In this document: piece after piece, positions 48,401 through 59,432 of the stretch
How positions within the stretch are numbered: the stretch's first letter is position 1
How the letters are laid out: every line of letters begins with the position of its first letter
NCBI GenBank assembly: GCA_000697665.1
Contig: KL197765.1
Coordinates: forward strand, 21,251 to 85,250
Direction of reading: 5' to 3'
Length of the DNA: 64,000 nt
Source of the DNA: Jaapia argillacea MUCL 33604
Taxonomy: Eukaryota; Basidiomycota; Agaricomycetes; Jaapiales; Jaapiaceae
The notes under the pieces: model-generated
Told to the model about the DNA's origin: nothing
Database searches by the model: none
The model's input: only the letters and a program-made list of their open reading frames with translations
Made by a program: the position numbers and the translations under genes

Positions 48401-48518
48401 GTGAAAACTTTGATTTCGATGCAGATCAGTCCACAAAAGCAACTATGAACAACAACATTCATACAGAGTTACAACTGCGTATACATCTCTTGGTAAGTAA
48501 CACGAGCGATTCGCTTAT

Positions 48519-48871
48519 CTAGTCGGAAGTTTCGATCTCGATATCAGCGTCAAACCCGCGGAAAGTGATGTTGGTGGTCTTTCCCGCAGCATTCAAGTAT
48601 ACCCCTTTCCTCTGAGTGTTGGCGGCGTTCTTGAACGCGACACACTCCCATCCCGTCCTCTCCCACTTTTGGAAATCGTTGGAAATGGGGAACCAGCTAT
48701 CGTCTCCCTTGGTGTACTTGGTAATAAAGCACTGCATATCGTGCTTGGACAAGTTCCTGACGTAGAAACATTGTCCGACGAATGGCTGTTCGCAAGAGAG
48801 GAGAGAATGGTGTTGGTATTTGAGCCGGTTCATGTCAGACGGAAGAAGGGACTCACAATTTGAGATGACAT
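48519..48871 (-). CDS. Family B small protein, copy B1
   Basis: Exon 1 (48857-48871) encodes MSSQI. After an intron (48786-48856), exon 2 encodes PFVGQCFYVRNLSKHDMQCF to the stop at 48519, about 93 residues in all. Core features are YVRNLS, a CFITKYTKGDDSWFPISNDF segment, KWERTGWECVAFKNA and a C-terminal TTNITFRGFD. It has no signal peptide or membrane segment. The layout suggests a small beta-rich cytosolic protein. I do not recognise a named family. It is nearly identical to B2 in exon 2. A 5'-leader intron (CACAG/GTGCGACC ... TTCCAG) is likely. The TATA-like CAAATATAGCG lies at about 49210 on the minus strand. Confidence 0.75.
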
Positions 48872-50229
48872 TATCTGGGTTGATGAGATGTGATTTGTGG
48901 TAATGGTCGAGCTGGGTCTGGAAATGAAGGCGATGGTTAACGAGCTGAGGAGTGGAAGAAGAGCAGGGTCGCACCTGTGTATCTTCAAAGAGGTGCGAAA
49001 CTTCGGTGCGATGGATTCGTAGGAGACATCCCGAGTCCTTAAGTACTTGAGACTGGACCTTTCGGAGCGAGTAGGAGTGCACTGCTATGGAGCGGGATTG
49101 GTGAATTGTGGTGCCTTACGATGGTGGTGTTGGTGAAGTTGCGCGTCAGGGGTCTTGTTCAACGGAGGAGTCGCGAGCGCAACCGAGTAGAATTCCAACT
49201 CGCTATATTTGCGCTCATGACGTCTGACGGGGGTCTTGTGGGAGTGCAAAGGACACAGCTATCCCTGAAAAACCTGCCACTTGGAGCCTCTCCTTTCGGT
49301 GGTGCTTGAACTGCCGCGGAGATGCAGCGTTATGGAGCTTGTTCATCGGCGGGAGTGTGTCTGAAGTGTAACCGAAGAGAACCAACATGCTTTTGAATCG
49401 GATGCTTGTAATCCTGACTCGATGATGTCTTCCGGGAGACTTCTGACCAAGTGAGAACGATGGATCACAATGAATCGTAACACCAATGCAGCCCCCGTCA
49501 ATTGGGGGATCGTGATGAGATGTGTGTGTGACCGGCGTCTCCGTGTCGTCCGCGCGGCCTAACCTGCAAACTTAACAATGAACAAAGATGCAGTCCGGAG
49601 GTAATTGTGCATGAGCGAAATTCTTGGTTCGTGGATATCGCTCGAAGCATAAGCATGGAGTGAAAGGACGATCGGAGCCTTCAATTGGCGACGACCCCTC
49701 TGCCTGGCACAAGCAGCCTCCAAGATCACTGACTATGGCTACCGAATAGAATTCAAGACCCTAGCTTTTGGAGTCGGCTGATGGATGGCCACAGATATTT
49801 GTGGGTCCAGGTGGTGGGAAGCTGGAAGATTCGCGTGACATCGCCGTGACTGAGACGAACGTCGACGTCACCAACATTCTCGAACAACCAACTGACCTTG
49901 ACTCTTGAGGCTTGCATTGCTTGCAAACCTGTCCATTTCCTGATGGAACGCAGATCATCGATTATCTAGCTCGTTGGGAACGTCTCATCCACACCATGGC
50001 TGTAGCCGTCAGCTCTAGGTTTCTCCCCTAATCCACAGGGTTTTGCATATGAAACTGGAATCGCACCTCAGGAAATTTCGATGAGTCACCCATCAGTCTT
50101 GCCATATGCAGTAATTTTGAACATAAGAAGCGTTGTCTCTCCTCAATGCGGCAATTCTTGCCAATGCCGGTCAAGCCGACCCAAGATTTTTTCTGAGTGC
50201 ATTCCAGTTTCATATGCAAAGCACTGTAG
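48872..50229. other. Spacer holding the B1 promoter
   Basis: The first ~350 bp are the B1 5' leader and promoter (minus strand). From 49320 to 50229 no frame has a recognisable domain and no repeat to other parts of the window is evident. Confidence 0.45.
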
Positions 50230-51049
50230 CACCCCATTACATGGCGGTGGAGCCAGGCACGACCCCTCGTGTTGCCCAACCGACCTTTACGATTTCCTAA
50301 ACTTGAATGGCCCTCGAGATTTACGAGTCCCTGAGCTGACTTCCCTCGAGTATCCGAGCCAGCCAACTCCCACATGGATATCATCTTCTTCAAATGGTAG
50401 ACTCCTTCCTTGGTGATGTCTTGTTCCCCATGATCCCCGAGCTGAGCTCTGCGTTTGTGACCAGACAGGAGCGCCTTTACGACTCATCACAGCAACTGTG
50501 CTTCCCCTCTATTCGGATCCAATCATTAGTGTAATTGTTCTCCAACGCCGCTCTAAATATGTAAGTGAACAGCTGCTCGCACGCTTGTGGAATTGCTTCT
50601 CGCTCCAGTTCGAAAGGGGTACCCAGGAATATGAGAGGATGTTTGACAAAATCACTCCGAGTCGAATCACCTACAATGAAAATTCTTGTTGCGCCGTCAT
50701 CCCCCCCAGACGTCATGGCACAACGACAGTTCTCTGCCGAACGTTGTTCTCCTCGGTTGCACCGTTAGTCGTGATCAGGTTCTTACCCGTATCTTCACCA
50801 CCAAAGCACCACCATTCGTCTGTTCCTCAGCTCCCCATCGACTTCTACTCGCATCCGCAAGTGGAGCGTCGTGTATATAAGGTCTTGCAACGGCCGCTGG
50901 AAGTGCAGCACAACAAGCTTTTCGCCTCGTCGAATCATCATCCCAAGTACGGTCTACTCTCAGTTGCACCCCTCGACATTGCTAACGACCCCCTCTCTTG
51001 CAGACCACTTTTGAACCCAATCTCAATTTTCATACCACCAATCACCATC
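50230..51049 (+). promoter_or_regulatory. Promoter and leader of B2
   Basis: Duplicated in B3 (47390-48150). Contains GTGTATATAAGGTCTTGC at 50871-50888 as the TATA box and a leader intron from CCCAA/GTACGG at about 50945 to TCTTGCAG at about 51003. The long plus-strand frame at 50498-51313 that crosses it is fortuitous, because the supported coding exon is in another frame. Confidence 0.65.
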
Positions 51050-51387
51050 ATGGCAGCTCAAATCGTAAGCACCCCCCTTTCGTCGTACTGCATCCACTCA
51101 CAAACGCCTCTGCGCGACAGCCGTTCGTCGGAGAGGCCGTCTACGTCAGGAACTTGTCCAACCACGACATGCAGTGCTTCATCACCAAGTATACTCGGGG
51201 AGATGATAGTTGGTTCCCCATTTCCAACGATTTCCAGAAGTGGGAGAGGACCGGCTGGGAGTGTGTTGCGTTCAAGAACGCCGCCAACACGAACAGGAAG
51301 GGGGTGTACTTGAATGCTGCCGGGAAGACTACCAATATTACCTTCCGCGGCTTCGACCAACCGTTGGTTATCGAGACTTCCGAGTAG
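51050..51387 (+). CDS. Family B small protein, copy B2
   Basis: Exon 1 (51050-51064) encodes MAAQI. The intron 51065-51120 has clean GTAAGC and GACAG ends. Exon 2 (51121-51387) encodes PFVGEAVYVRNLSNHDMQCF and continues like B1 to VIETSE. About 93 residues. B1 and B2 differ mostly near the N-terminus of exon 2 and at the last ten residues; the middle is almost unchanged, implying recent duplication, gene conversion or strong constraint. Function unknown. The conserved Trp/aromatic residues (DSWFPI, KWERTGWE) could line a ligand site; this is speculation. Confidence 0.78.
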
Positions 51388-51649
51388 ATGTTAAATCATC
51401 GGCCTACATCGTCGAATTGTTTTGTTGAGTGATGGAGAATGTTGGTGTAGTTGTACGTTACTGTCGGTTTATCTTGGTGTGTAGAGCTTGAAATCTGACC
51501 GTCGAATGCTTCCTGTAACCGGTGCATGATGTTCGAGGATCGTTCCACATAACTATCAAGGATGGTCGAAGGCAAAAACGTATACCGTGCTTCAACTGCA
51601 CTCGTCAATCTACAAGACTACGATTGACTACCGATTTCAAAGAGCTCGC

Positions 51650-51860
51650 GTCCTGAACTATGAATGTTAAGTATGATGGCAGTAAAATCGAGATCATCCT
51701 TCGCCGCAAGAGACCCGTCGTATGACACATTGATCGACAGCAGCCGATAGTGAAGCTCACGTTCCCTCCAGCCAAATGAAATATCCCGACGGTCAAACCA
51801 CAATCAGCCCTCACATTGAATCGAAGGCACGGGGCTCTTGGAGTTGGAACTGATCCCCGA
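51650..51860 (-). pseudogene. Family A relic (A3), 3' half, frameshifted
   Basis: The minus strand shows GLTVGIFHLAGGNVSFTI in one frame (A2: GLGVGILYLPGGKVIFTI) and YDGSLAAKDDLDFTA in another (A2: YNGSLAVKDYPDFTC). At least one frameshift and a deletion of the GYGGQDG loop separate them. Exon 1 is absent. It is convergent with B2. Confidence 0.65.
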
Positions 51861-51896
51861 AGCCTACGTCGGCGTGTGCATGGACCCCAACAGCTT

Positions 51897-53318
51897 TCAC
51901 TCCCACCACTCGAGATTTCTCGTTCCGTCTGATAGAGGTAACTCAACCTCGTCACCCACTTCGAACTCTTCAATATCCACCATCTGCAGGAGCGCGGCGA
52001 TTTTGTCTGAAGTAAGAGAAGCTCGACAGCCACGACTCAACCGGACCTTTGAGATAGGGTGACCGGAGGCCACACGTGAGCGGAGGAAGCGGAAGACGGG
52101 CGCGGTGTCCAAATAGTTGCCAATGGGAGCCAGGGTGAGTGTTGTGAATTGAGGGGAGGAGTAGGGTTCGGCGAAAGTGGATAATGCGGTGTCGTGGACG
52201 CCATAGTGATTATGAATGAGTTTAAGATTCTTGATAGTGGGGAAGACCCTGAAGAATCCGGAGTCAGACCCAGTAATGCCCCCTATGAAGGTCAACGTCA
52301 AGGTCGTGAGATTCGGTAGGACGACCTTGGACGACAATAGAAGAGGTAGTAGTATGATTTTTAATGTGTTCCAATGCATATCAACGAACTCCAACGTGTC
52401 CAAGTTCGGCATCAGCAGGGCACAGAAGAAAGGGGGTATGGGTATGAAGGGCGAAGCAATGACCATAATTCGTAGGGACGGCAGAGTAAAGGGAGGTTTT
52501 TGAGGTAGGAGCGAAACTCCCCCACGAATAATTAACTTGGTGAGAACTGGGCAGCAGCGCAGCATCTCGAAGAAGGTGTGCGACTGAAGACACATCGACA
52601 GCGTGTGTTGGTTTCCGACGTCAAGGACTGCGATATGTCGGAGGGAGAGGGCACTGGTGGAGGTGGTAAAATTGCCAGATACACGAAGATGAGTGAGCTT
52701 GGGAGCGGGATGGAACAGAGGAAACGATAGTTCCTCAGGTGGGTCGGGTATTCTGGAGTCGATAAGAGCGGAAATATGGAGGTACTGCAGCGATGGAGCA
52801 CCTATGTTTTGAACAAGGTCGGTGAGAGTGAGGCGGAAATCTCTATCACTGATGCGAAGGGAAAGACTTCGAAACCGGTCAACATGGGGGACGAGCAACG
52901 AGTAGAGGGATGCGATCTCCCTCGGTTCTTCGATCTCATCATCGAAGTTGGGACTGTATCGAGAGATGCGTATGTTAAGCGGTGAATTCTTCGATCTTGT
53001 CAAGTATGTAGAAACCATTTCCATTTCTTCTTCGAGTGAGTGGGAGCCCCTGAGAAGGAAGATGACGATGTTCATCCAGAGCTGCGGGATGCTGCAAGCA
53101 ACGGATCTCCAATGTCGAGCAACATGAGAGAGGGAAATTCCAGCACAACGTCGGACAACGAATGGAGATTCTGAGTAGATGAATATCTGCCCAAGCAACT
53201 CATTGGGAAGGACGTGGATTGCGCCGTTCATCTCTAGAGAAAGGACCGCGATCGGCAAAGAGCATTTGGATGGACTGTGATTACCTACCGATATGTGGTT
53301 TGCGGCTGGGGAACCCAA
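51897..53318 (-). CDS. F-box protein with leucine-rich tail
   Basis: A single open frame of up to 473 residues. An F-box lies near the start: HVLPNELLGQIFIYSES, then SLSHVARHWRSVACSIPQLW, the pattern common to basidiomycete F-box-like proteins. It would bind Skp1 and recruit targets to an SCF ubiquitin ligase. The rest has irregular Leu-rich repeats (LSLRISDRDFRLTLTDLVQN, LTHLRVSGNF, LDTLEFVDMHW). The true start may be the Met at about 53231 (MNGAIHVLPNEL), as the first ~29 residues look unstructured. Agaricomycetes carry hundreds of such genes; the target is unknown. Confidence 0.85.
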   Translation of the reverse strand: MGSPAANHISVGNHSPSKCSLPIAVLSLEMNGAIHVLPNELLGQIFIYSESPFVVRRCAGISLSHVARHWRSVACSIPQLWMNIVIFLLRGSHSLEEEMEMVSTYLTRSKNSPLNIRISRYSPNFDDEIEEPREIASLYSLLVPHVDRFRSLSLRISDRDFRLTLTDLVQNIGAPSLQYLHISALIDSRIPDPPEELSFPLFHPAPKLTHLRVSGNFTTSTSALSLRHIAVLDVGNQHTLSMCLQSHTFFEMLRCCPVLTKLIIRGGVSLLPQKPPFTLPSLRIMVIASPFIPIPPFFCALLMPNLDTLEFVDMHWNTLKIILLPLLLSSKVVLPNLTTLTLTFIGGITGSDSGFFRVFPTIKNLKLIHNHYGVHDTALSTFAEPYSSPQFTTLTLAPIGNYLDTAPVFRFLRSRVASGHPISKVRLSRGCRASLTSDKIAALLQMVDIEEFEVGDEVELPLSDGTRNLEWWE

Positions 53319-53556
53319 TCTCCAGGACTAGTCTCACTTGAACGGTGTGTCGACGTGGGCACTTCACTGGCAGCTCCACCGGCGATACAACCCAAGAATT
53401 CCGGTATTATTTACTTACGTAATAAACACGCTTTGGTGCGGAGCTGCAAATGTAAGGCGCATTGACTTCGTCGTACATCCTCTCAAGACTTCCAAATACC
53501 TTGAATTCACCCACTCCGAGTCTATACAATACGCGCTTCCCTCCTCCTCTAACACT

Positions 53557-54251
53557 ATGACAGCCCCAAGATTGTTAACGTCATCCTTTTTCCCAACACT
53601 CTTCTCTCGGACGCTTGTTACGCCGCCTCCTGGCTCACTTCCATCATCTTTGAGATCGTCTTCAACAATTTATCCTTCGCCTTCATGGGTTCGTCTCCAT
53701 CTGCGAGGCAATTCTGGTTGGGGACCGGGTTCGTTTAGGGGATTGCAAGCGCGGTTGAACTCTTCATCGTCATCTCCCTCTAATCCCTCATATTCCCCAA
53801 CACCGACGTCTCAACCGCTGGGAAAGATGGAAGAACCCCGATTGTCTCTAACATTCACCTGTACTGTCCCGAACTGTTCGCACCGCTCTAGTCATTTCTT
53901 CACAAAACGAGCGTACGAGAAGGGTATAGTTATCGTCCAATGTCCAGGTTGTAAGAATCGGTGAGTAGTGCCCATCTTGCGTCTGTTTTCACCCCCCCGT
54001 TGATCTTCCCACTTTTCGGTACATTTTACCAAAGTCACCTGATAGCGGATCACCTGTCATGGTTCAAAGACGACCGAACACAAGAAGGCAAACTTAGGAC
54101 TATAGAGGATATCATGAGAGCGAAGGGGGAGGAAGTTCAAAGGGGAAATTTGACTGTGACACAGGCTGGAGAGTTGGGAGAGGGGGATGTGGTGTTTGAG
54201 CCTGCAGAGTCGGAAGCCGGGGACGGAGAGGACAAGGCAGGGCAGGCGTAA
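53557..54251 (+). CDS. ZIM17: Zim17/Hep1 (DNL-type zinc finger), mitochondrial Hsp70 escort protein
   Basis: Exons 53557-53960 and 54035-54251 join across KNR/HLIADH. The DNL zinc finger reads LTFTCTVPNCSHRSSH, then YEKGIVIVQCPGCKNRHLIA and DHLSWF, with the two Cys pairs that bind zinc. The protein keeps mitochondrial Hsp70 (Ssc1) soluble and so supports protein import and Fe-S cluster assembly. The long N-terminus (LLTSSFFPTLFSRTLVTPPP), rich in Arg/Ser and lacking acids, is a mitochondrial presequence. The first Cys pair is C-x4-C instead of the C-x2-C of animal and yeast proteins. The C-terminal tail is acidic. Confidence 0.94.
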
Positions 54252-55060
54252 CTTCGGAGGGAAGGGCGCGATGCGGCGAGGAATGGATGTGATGTTGACG
54301 TCGGTTTGTTTGTTTGGTGTTCTTGCGGATCCAACCTCACGCCGCGTTCGGTTCTTTGTTTTCCATGATTGCGATCACCACTCATAGAAACTGTTATAGT
54401 ACACTCCCTTAATCAACATGCCAAGCCTGCGTCCAGGCTCCTCACAATCAACCAAACAACTGGGTTGCGGGCGATTTGTTCCCTTGGGATGATATGTCGT
54501 CGCAGAGTCTTGTTTTCGTCGCAAGGTGCTGCGATTGGACACTGCGTACCCCCTCCAGAGGGATATCCCAAGCGGAGTGGCTGTAGTGCCTGGATATGTA
54601 TCCTGGGCTCATCGCAAATGATCACGGTTTGTGTGCTGCGACTCGGAGATCGTTGTACGCATTGCGTATATGAGATCGCAATTTGCAGACGGGGCGAAAG
54701 TGTGATGAGGCTAATGGGGGTCGCCCAGGAAGCTTGCACCCAGGGAATTCAAATATCCGAGTTCGAGTGCCAACGGTCGTTGAACATTCAGATATCAATG
54801 CAATCTGCGACAAGGAATGTTTGAAATATGATCTTTGAAAGTTGAATGTCTCGTGGCTGGATTAGACTTTGCACAGCCACCCGACGCTTCTTCCCAGCTG
54901 TTTTCCCCTTTGAGCACCACACCACCAATCTGCTTCACCCTTCATCATCTCAACCGTCCACTTCCCACCCGCACAGTTCAGCAACTGTGGATGATCCTCC
55001 TTGTACATCCATACCTACAATAGTTCCATCCAACTGACGACTACGCCTGGGAGTTGAACG
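54252..55060. other. Intergenic, no supported gene
   Basis: Frames at 54369-54824 (plus) and 54413-54739 (minus) have no recognisable motif and overlap each other. I see nothing else. Confidence 0.4.
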
Positions 55061-55895
55061 ATGCTTTCCCAAGACAATAGCAGCCAGCGCGATCCCAACG
55101 CTGATCAAAATGCAACAAATCCTGCCATTCGTGGAGAGACCATTCAAACCGTACTATCGATCTCGGAGGCAGCCTTAGCTACCTCCCTCATTGGAGATAT
55201 GATTCCTGTGAGTTGACTCTCCTCGACTGTAACCTACTCGTGGTCAATTGATGGGAGCGCCTTTCCAGTGGCGTGATGCACGAGTAGATAGCCCTGCCGG
55301 AGATCAAGACGAACTTGAGAATCAAGACGAACAAGGGTACGACGATTACGAAGGCGATGAATCAGAGGATGACCTGTTAGATCCACAAGAAGCTGTGATG
55401 GAGTACATCCTGGAAGTAAGTTCGACAACGAAATCCATTCTTCTGATCCCCACTGAAAGATCTCGAACGAGCAGGTCTGCCCTGAAGCCCAATATTCTTG
55501 TGCCACCGACGACGATTTGATTCCCTTCCTCAAGGTTTGACGCCACCTCCTTGGCGCTTATTGATTCATAACCTCGTCCATCCTTTAGTACCTCAACGAC
55601 TGGGCATCCTTTCCCGCAGTTTTACGAAGACTCGCACCGAAAGTCATTCTCAAACCTAATGGATGTAGGCCTCCATTTCACAACAGGACCCCAAGAATTG
55701 ATTCTGATCCTCCGTCTGTCTTTGTCAGTGGCTTCGTTAGCCCCACCGCCGGAGAGGGATCATGTTGACCTTACTATCACGGCGGAAGCAGAGTTACAGT
55801 CACTTTTTCTGGGCGATAAGACGCCGGAAATCTCCCGCTCTATCGGAGACGACTCTCCTGAGCCTACATCGCCTTCGTCGCATCACGATAATTGA
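55061..55895 (+). CDS. Short acidic protein, unfused paralog of the WD40-fusion gene's linker exons
   Basis: Five exons (55061-55207, 55269-55415, 55475-55534, 55589-55664, 55729-55895) join in phase to about 200 residues. The core LLDPQEAVMEYILEVCPEAQ, then DDDLIPF and YLNDWASFPAVLRR matches exons at 38907-39238 of the fusion gene (ILDPYSAVLEYILEVCPEAQ, DDDLAPF, YLSDWASFPTVLRS) with the same intron places and phases. Its last exon starts LASLAPPPERDHVDLT and ends HHDN, where the fusion gene goes on into WD40 repeats. The N-terminus is unrelated to that of the fusion gene. Function unknown. From 55896 to 56207 there is only the shared 3' flank. Confidence 0.65.
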
Positions 55896-56207
55896 AGATC
55901 CCAACGTATCATACGAGGGAACAGCCATGAAGCCCAGCGCCTATCATCTCTTGTTCTCTCTCCCATCAGTCCTAGTGTTCACCATCTACTGTTGGACCAT
56001 CCCTTGACCTCCTGACCATCGATTAGATCGAGCCATTTAACATCCTTACGAACCCGTAGACCAAGCTACGCACGCCATAATATTAATATGAGATGCCAGA
56101 TTCTTCGACCGAGGATGGCAGTTGAAAGGCGCTGAGACGACTTGCGGGAGTGAAGATTGTCACCAATTTCGAACAGAGTAAGATGGACAACACAAACATA
56201 CACTTCG

Positions 56208-57142
56208 CTACGTCCCAAAACACGCCTGTGCGATGGAATTGCGCACATTGTCCAATCCAAAGTAGGGATGCTTCAGCATAGACGTCACGATGGGCGGCAG
56301 ACATACAGGAGCGATGTCAAATATTTGTTTCTCAAGGCGAGAAACAAGCCCAGCGGATTGTTTGTCGAGAGCTGTGTCGGCCTTGGTGATGACTGTTTGA
56401 ATCGTCCACCGAGTCCCGGAGGATGACTGACATCGATCATCCAGGTACTGAAGCATTTCTTTATCTGCTGCGTTCAGTCCGTGTCTCGCGTTGACGAGGA
56501 GGTAGACGCGACGGAGCCTGCGCACAACGAAACGTGAAAGAGTGTTAGTTTCCGTCAGGGGAGAGGGGATGAGCTGAAAAGAAACATACTGGGAGCGATT
56601 GTCGAGATAGCAATCGAAGAGCTCGCCCCATTCGGGCCGCCCTCTCTCTCCATAACCAGGTGCGTCTACCAGAACCAACTTCCCAGGAGGCGGGCCGACT
56701 TTATAGAAATTCAATGATCGTGTCCGACCCTGCCAATAATTTTTTATCATCCGCCAGGTGAGGGAAAGGTTCATCAACGTACTGGTTTCTTGCTGGTGTG
56801 AAGCAGGTCTCTCCGGTTGAGCACGGCGTTGAGCAGTGTAGACTTACCAACATTGGCGCGACCTGAACGAAGTTAGTAGAGGCAATCGCATGGTGTTCCG
56901 TCCATACCTGCTACTATTACCTTGGAAATATCTCAGTTATCTTGAATGAATGGTAGGCATAAGTGACACACCTCCGGTAAACCATGAAGAGCTGGTATAG
57001 AGGTTGACGAAACGGCAGCTGCCAAGAATTCGGCGTGTTTCCCATCAGAGAAAAACTTTGGTGGGGTAGTAGATGCAGAACGTCGGGACACTATTGGTCT
57101 GTATGCATGCAAGCTGTGGACGCGAGTGATCTTGAACATTGC
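56208..57142 (-). CDS. Mitochondrial EngB/YihA-type GTPase (GTPBP8-like)
   Basis: Multi-exon Ras-like GTPase of the EngB family, which in bacteria helps assemble the large ribosomal subunit. Motifs: G1 GRANVGKST, G3 DAPGYGERG and G4 TKAD in IQTVITKADTALDKQSA. The family hallmark KPGRTRSLNFYKVG is rebuilt across an intron. The N-terminus (MFKITRVHSLHAYRPIVSRR) is a good mitochondrial presequence. The in-frame Met at 57192 (MRKTLKRTTAS) is an alternative start but leaves only 100 bp to the divergent WD40 gene. A role in mitochondrial ribosome assembly is inferred from family. Confidence 0.9.
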
Positions 57143-57291
57143 ATGAGGTGCAACCTGGGTACTCGCAGTCGTCCTCTTCAGAGTCTTCCGCATCAAAAAC
57201 TCGAATTCTCGATCATATGTTGTTTGTCTCTGTTTGAAATCAAAGCTTCTGCCACTTCTCCTCGTCCACAAAGTCTGCATTTTTGGAATTG

Positions 57292-58749
<1,458 letters not shown>

Positions 58750-59432
58750 GTATTCCCTCCTTTCCCATCTGCTTTCATTGTATCTCCCTATCTCTTAATG
58801 TATTCTTCACGATGCCTGTATACATCAGTAAGTTACCTTCTCCCCTCGGCATACAGCATCTAATTTCTCATTCAGGTCCCTAATCAAGCCGCGGATCACT
58901 TATTCTTCTGATCACGGTAGCACGGCGATTATTTGCGACCCACATCAGCCCATATCATGGGAATGGCGACATCTTACTATGTCACCTCTCCCTGCGGATA
59001 GGGTCAAGCTGTCCAGGCCGATGACCCCTGCAAGGTAGGTGTAGCGCGTTGTCAGTCCTGCAGGGTACTAGCTCTGTTCGGCTTGTCAAGTGACGATATG
59101 GCTAATCTCGCGGTGGTCTTCCGAATCTGATATGAACGAGGATGCTCCAGAGAAGACTCACGCTCGTTCTTTAGATTGCGATTGGATGGATGCCGAAGGA
59201 CTGAAATGCTGGCCGATTGGCTAGCGACATTCTCCACGTGGCGGGAAAGCGGTACCGGTATTGCCGGCCGTCAGTGCCGTCAGGGAGGAATTGACAGTTG
59301 CAAGAACTACCTTTCCGTGGCGACTTTTTTCTGCATCTTGGTCATGACGGTGTGCCGAACGGGAGGATATAATAGCCTGGTGTTCAAAATGCGACAAAAT
59401 CCCTATCTCGACTTCGGCTCCCTGGTTAACAA
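58750..59432. other. Intergenic between WD40 gene and transporter
   Basis: No gene is supported. It must contain the terminator of the upstream gene and the transporter promoter. The GATATAATAG at 59366-59375, about 60 bp before the ATG, could serve as a TATA element. Confidence 0.4.

Noticed and set aside
50498-51313. 271-codon plus-strand open frame over the B2 promoter
   Set aside because: The supported B2 exons are in another frame; the TATA box, leader intron and paralog alignment all favour the B2 model.
54369-54824. 151-codon open frame between ZIM17 and the acidic gene
   Set aside because: Overlaps an equally long antisense frame, and neither has recognisable content.
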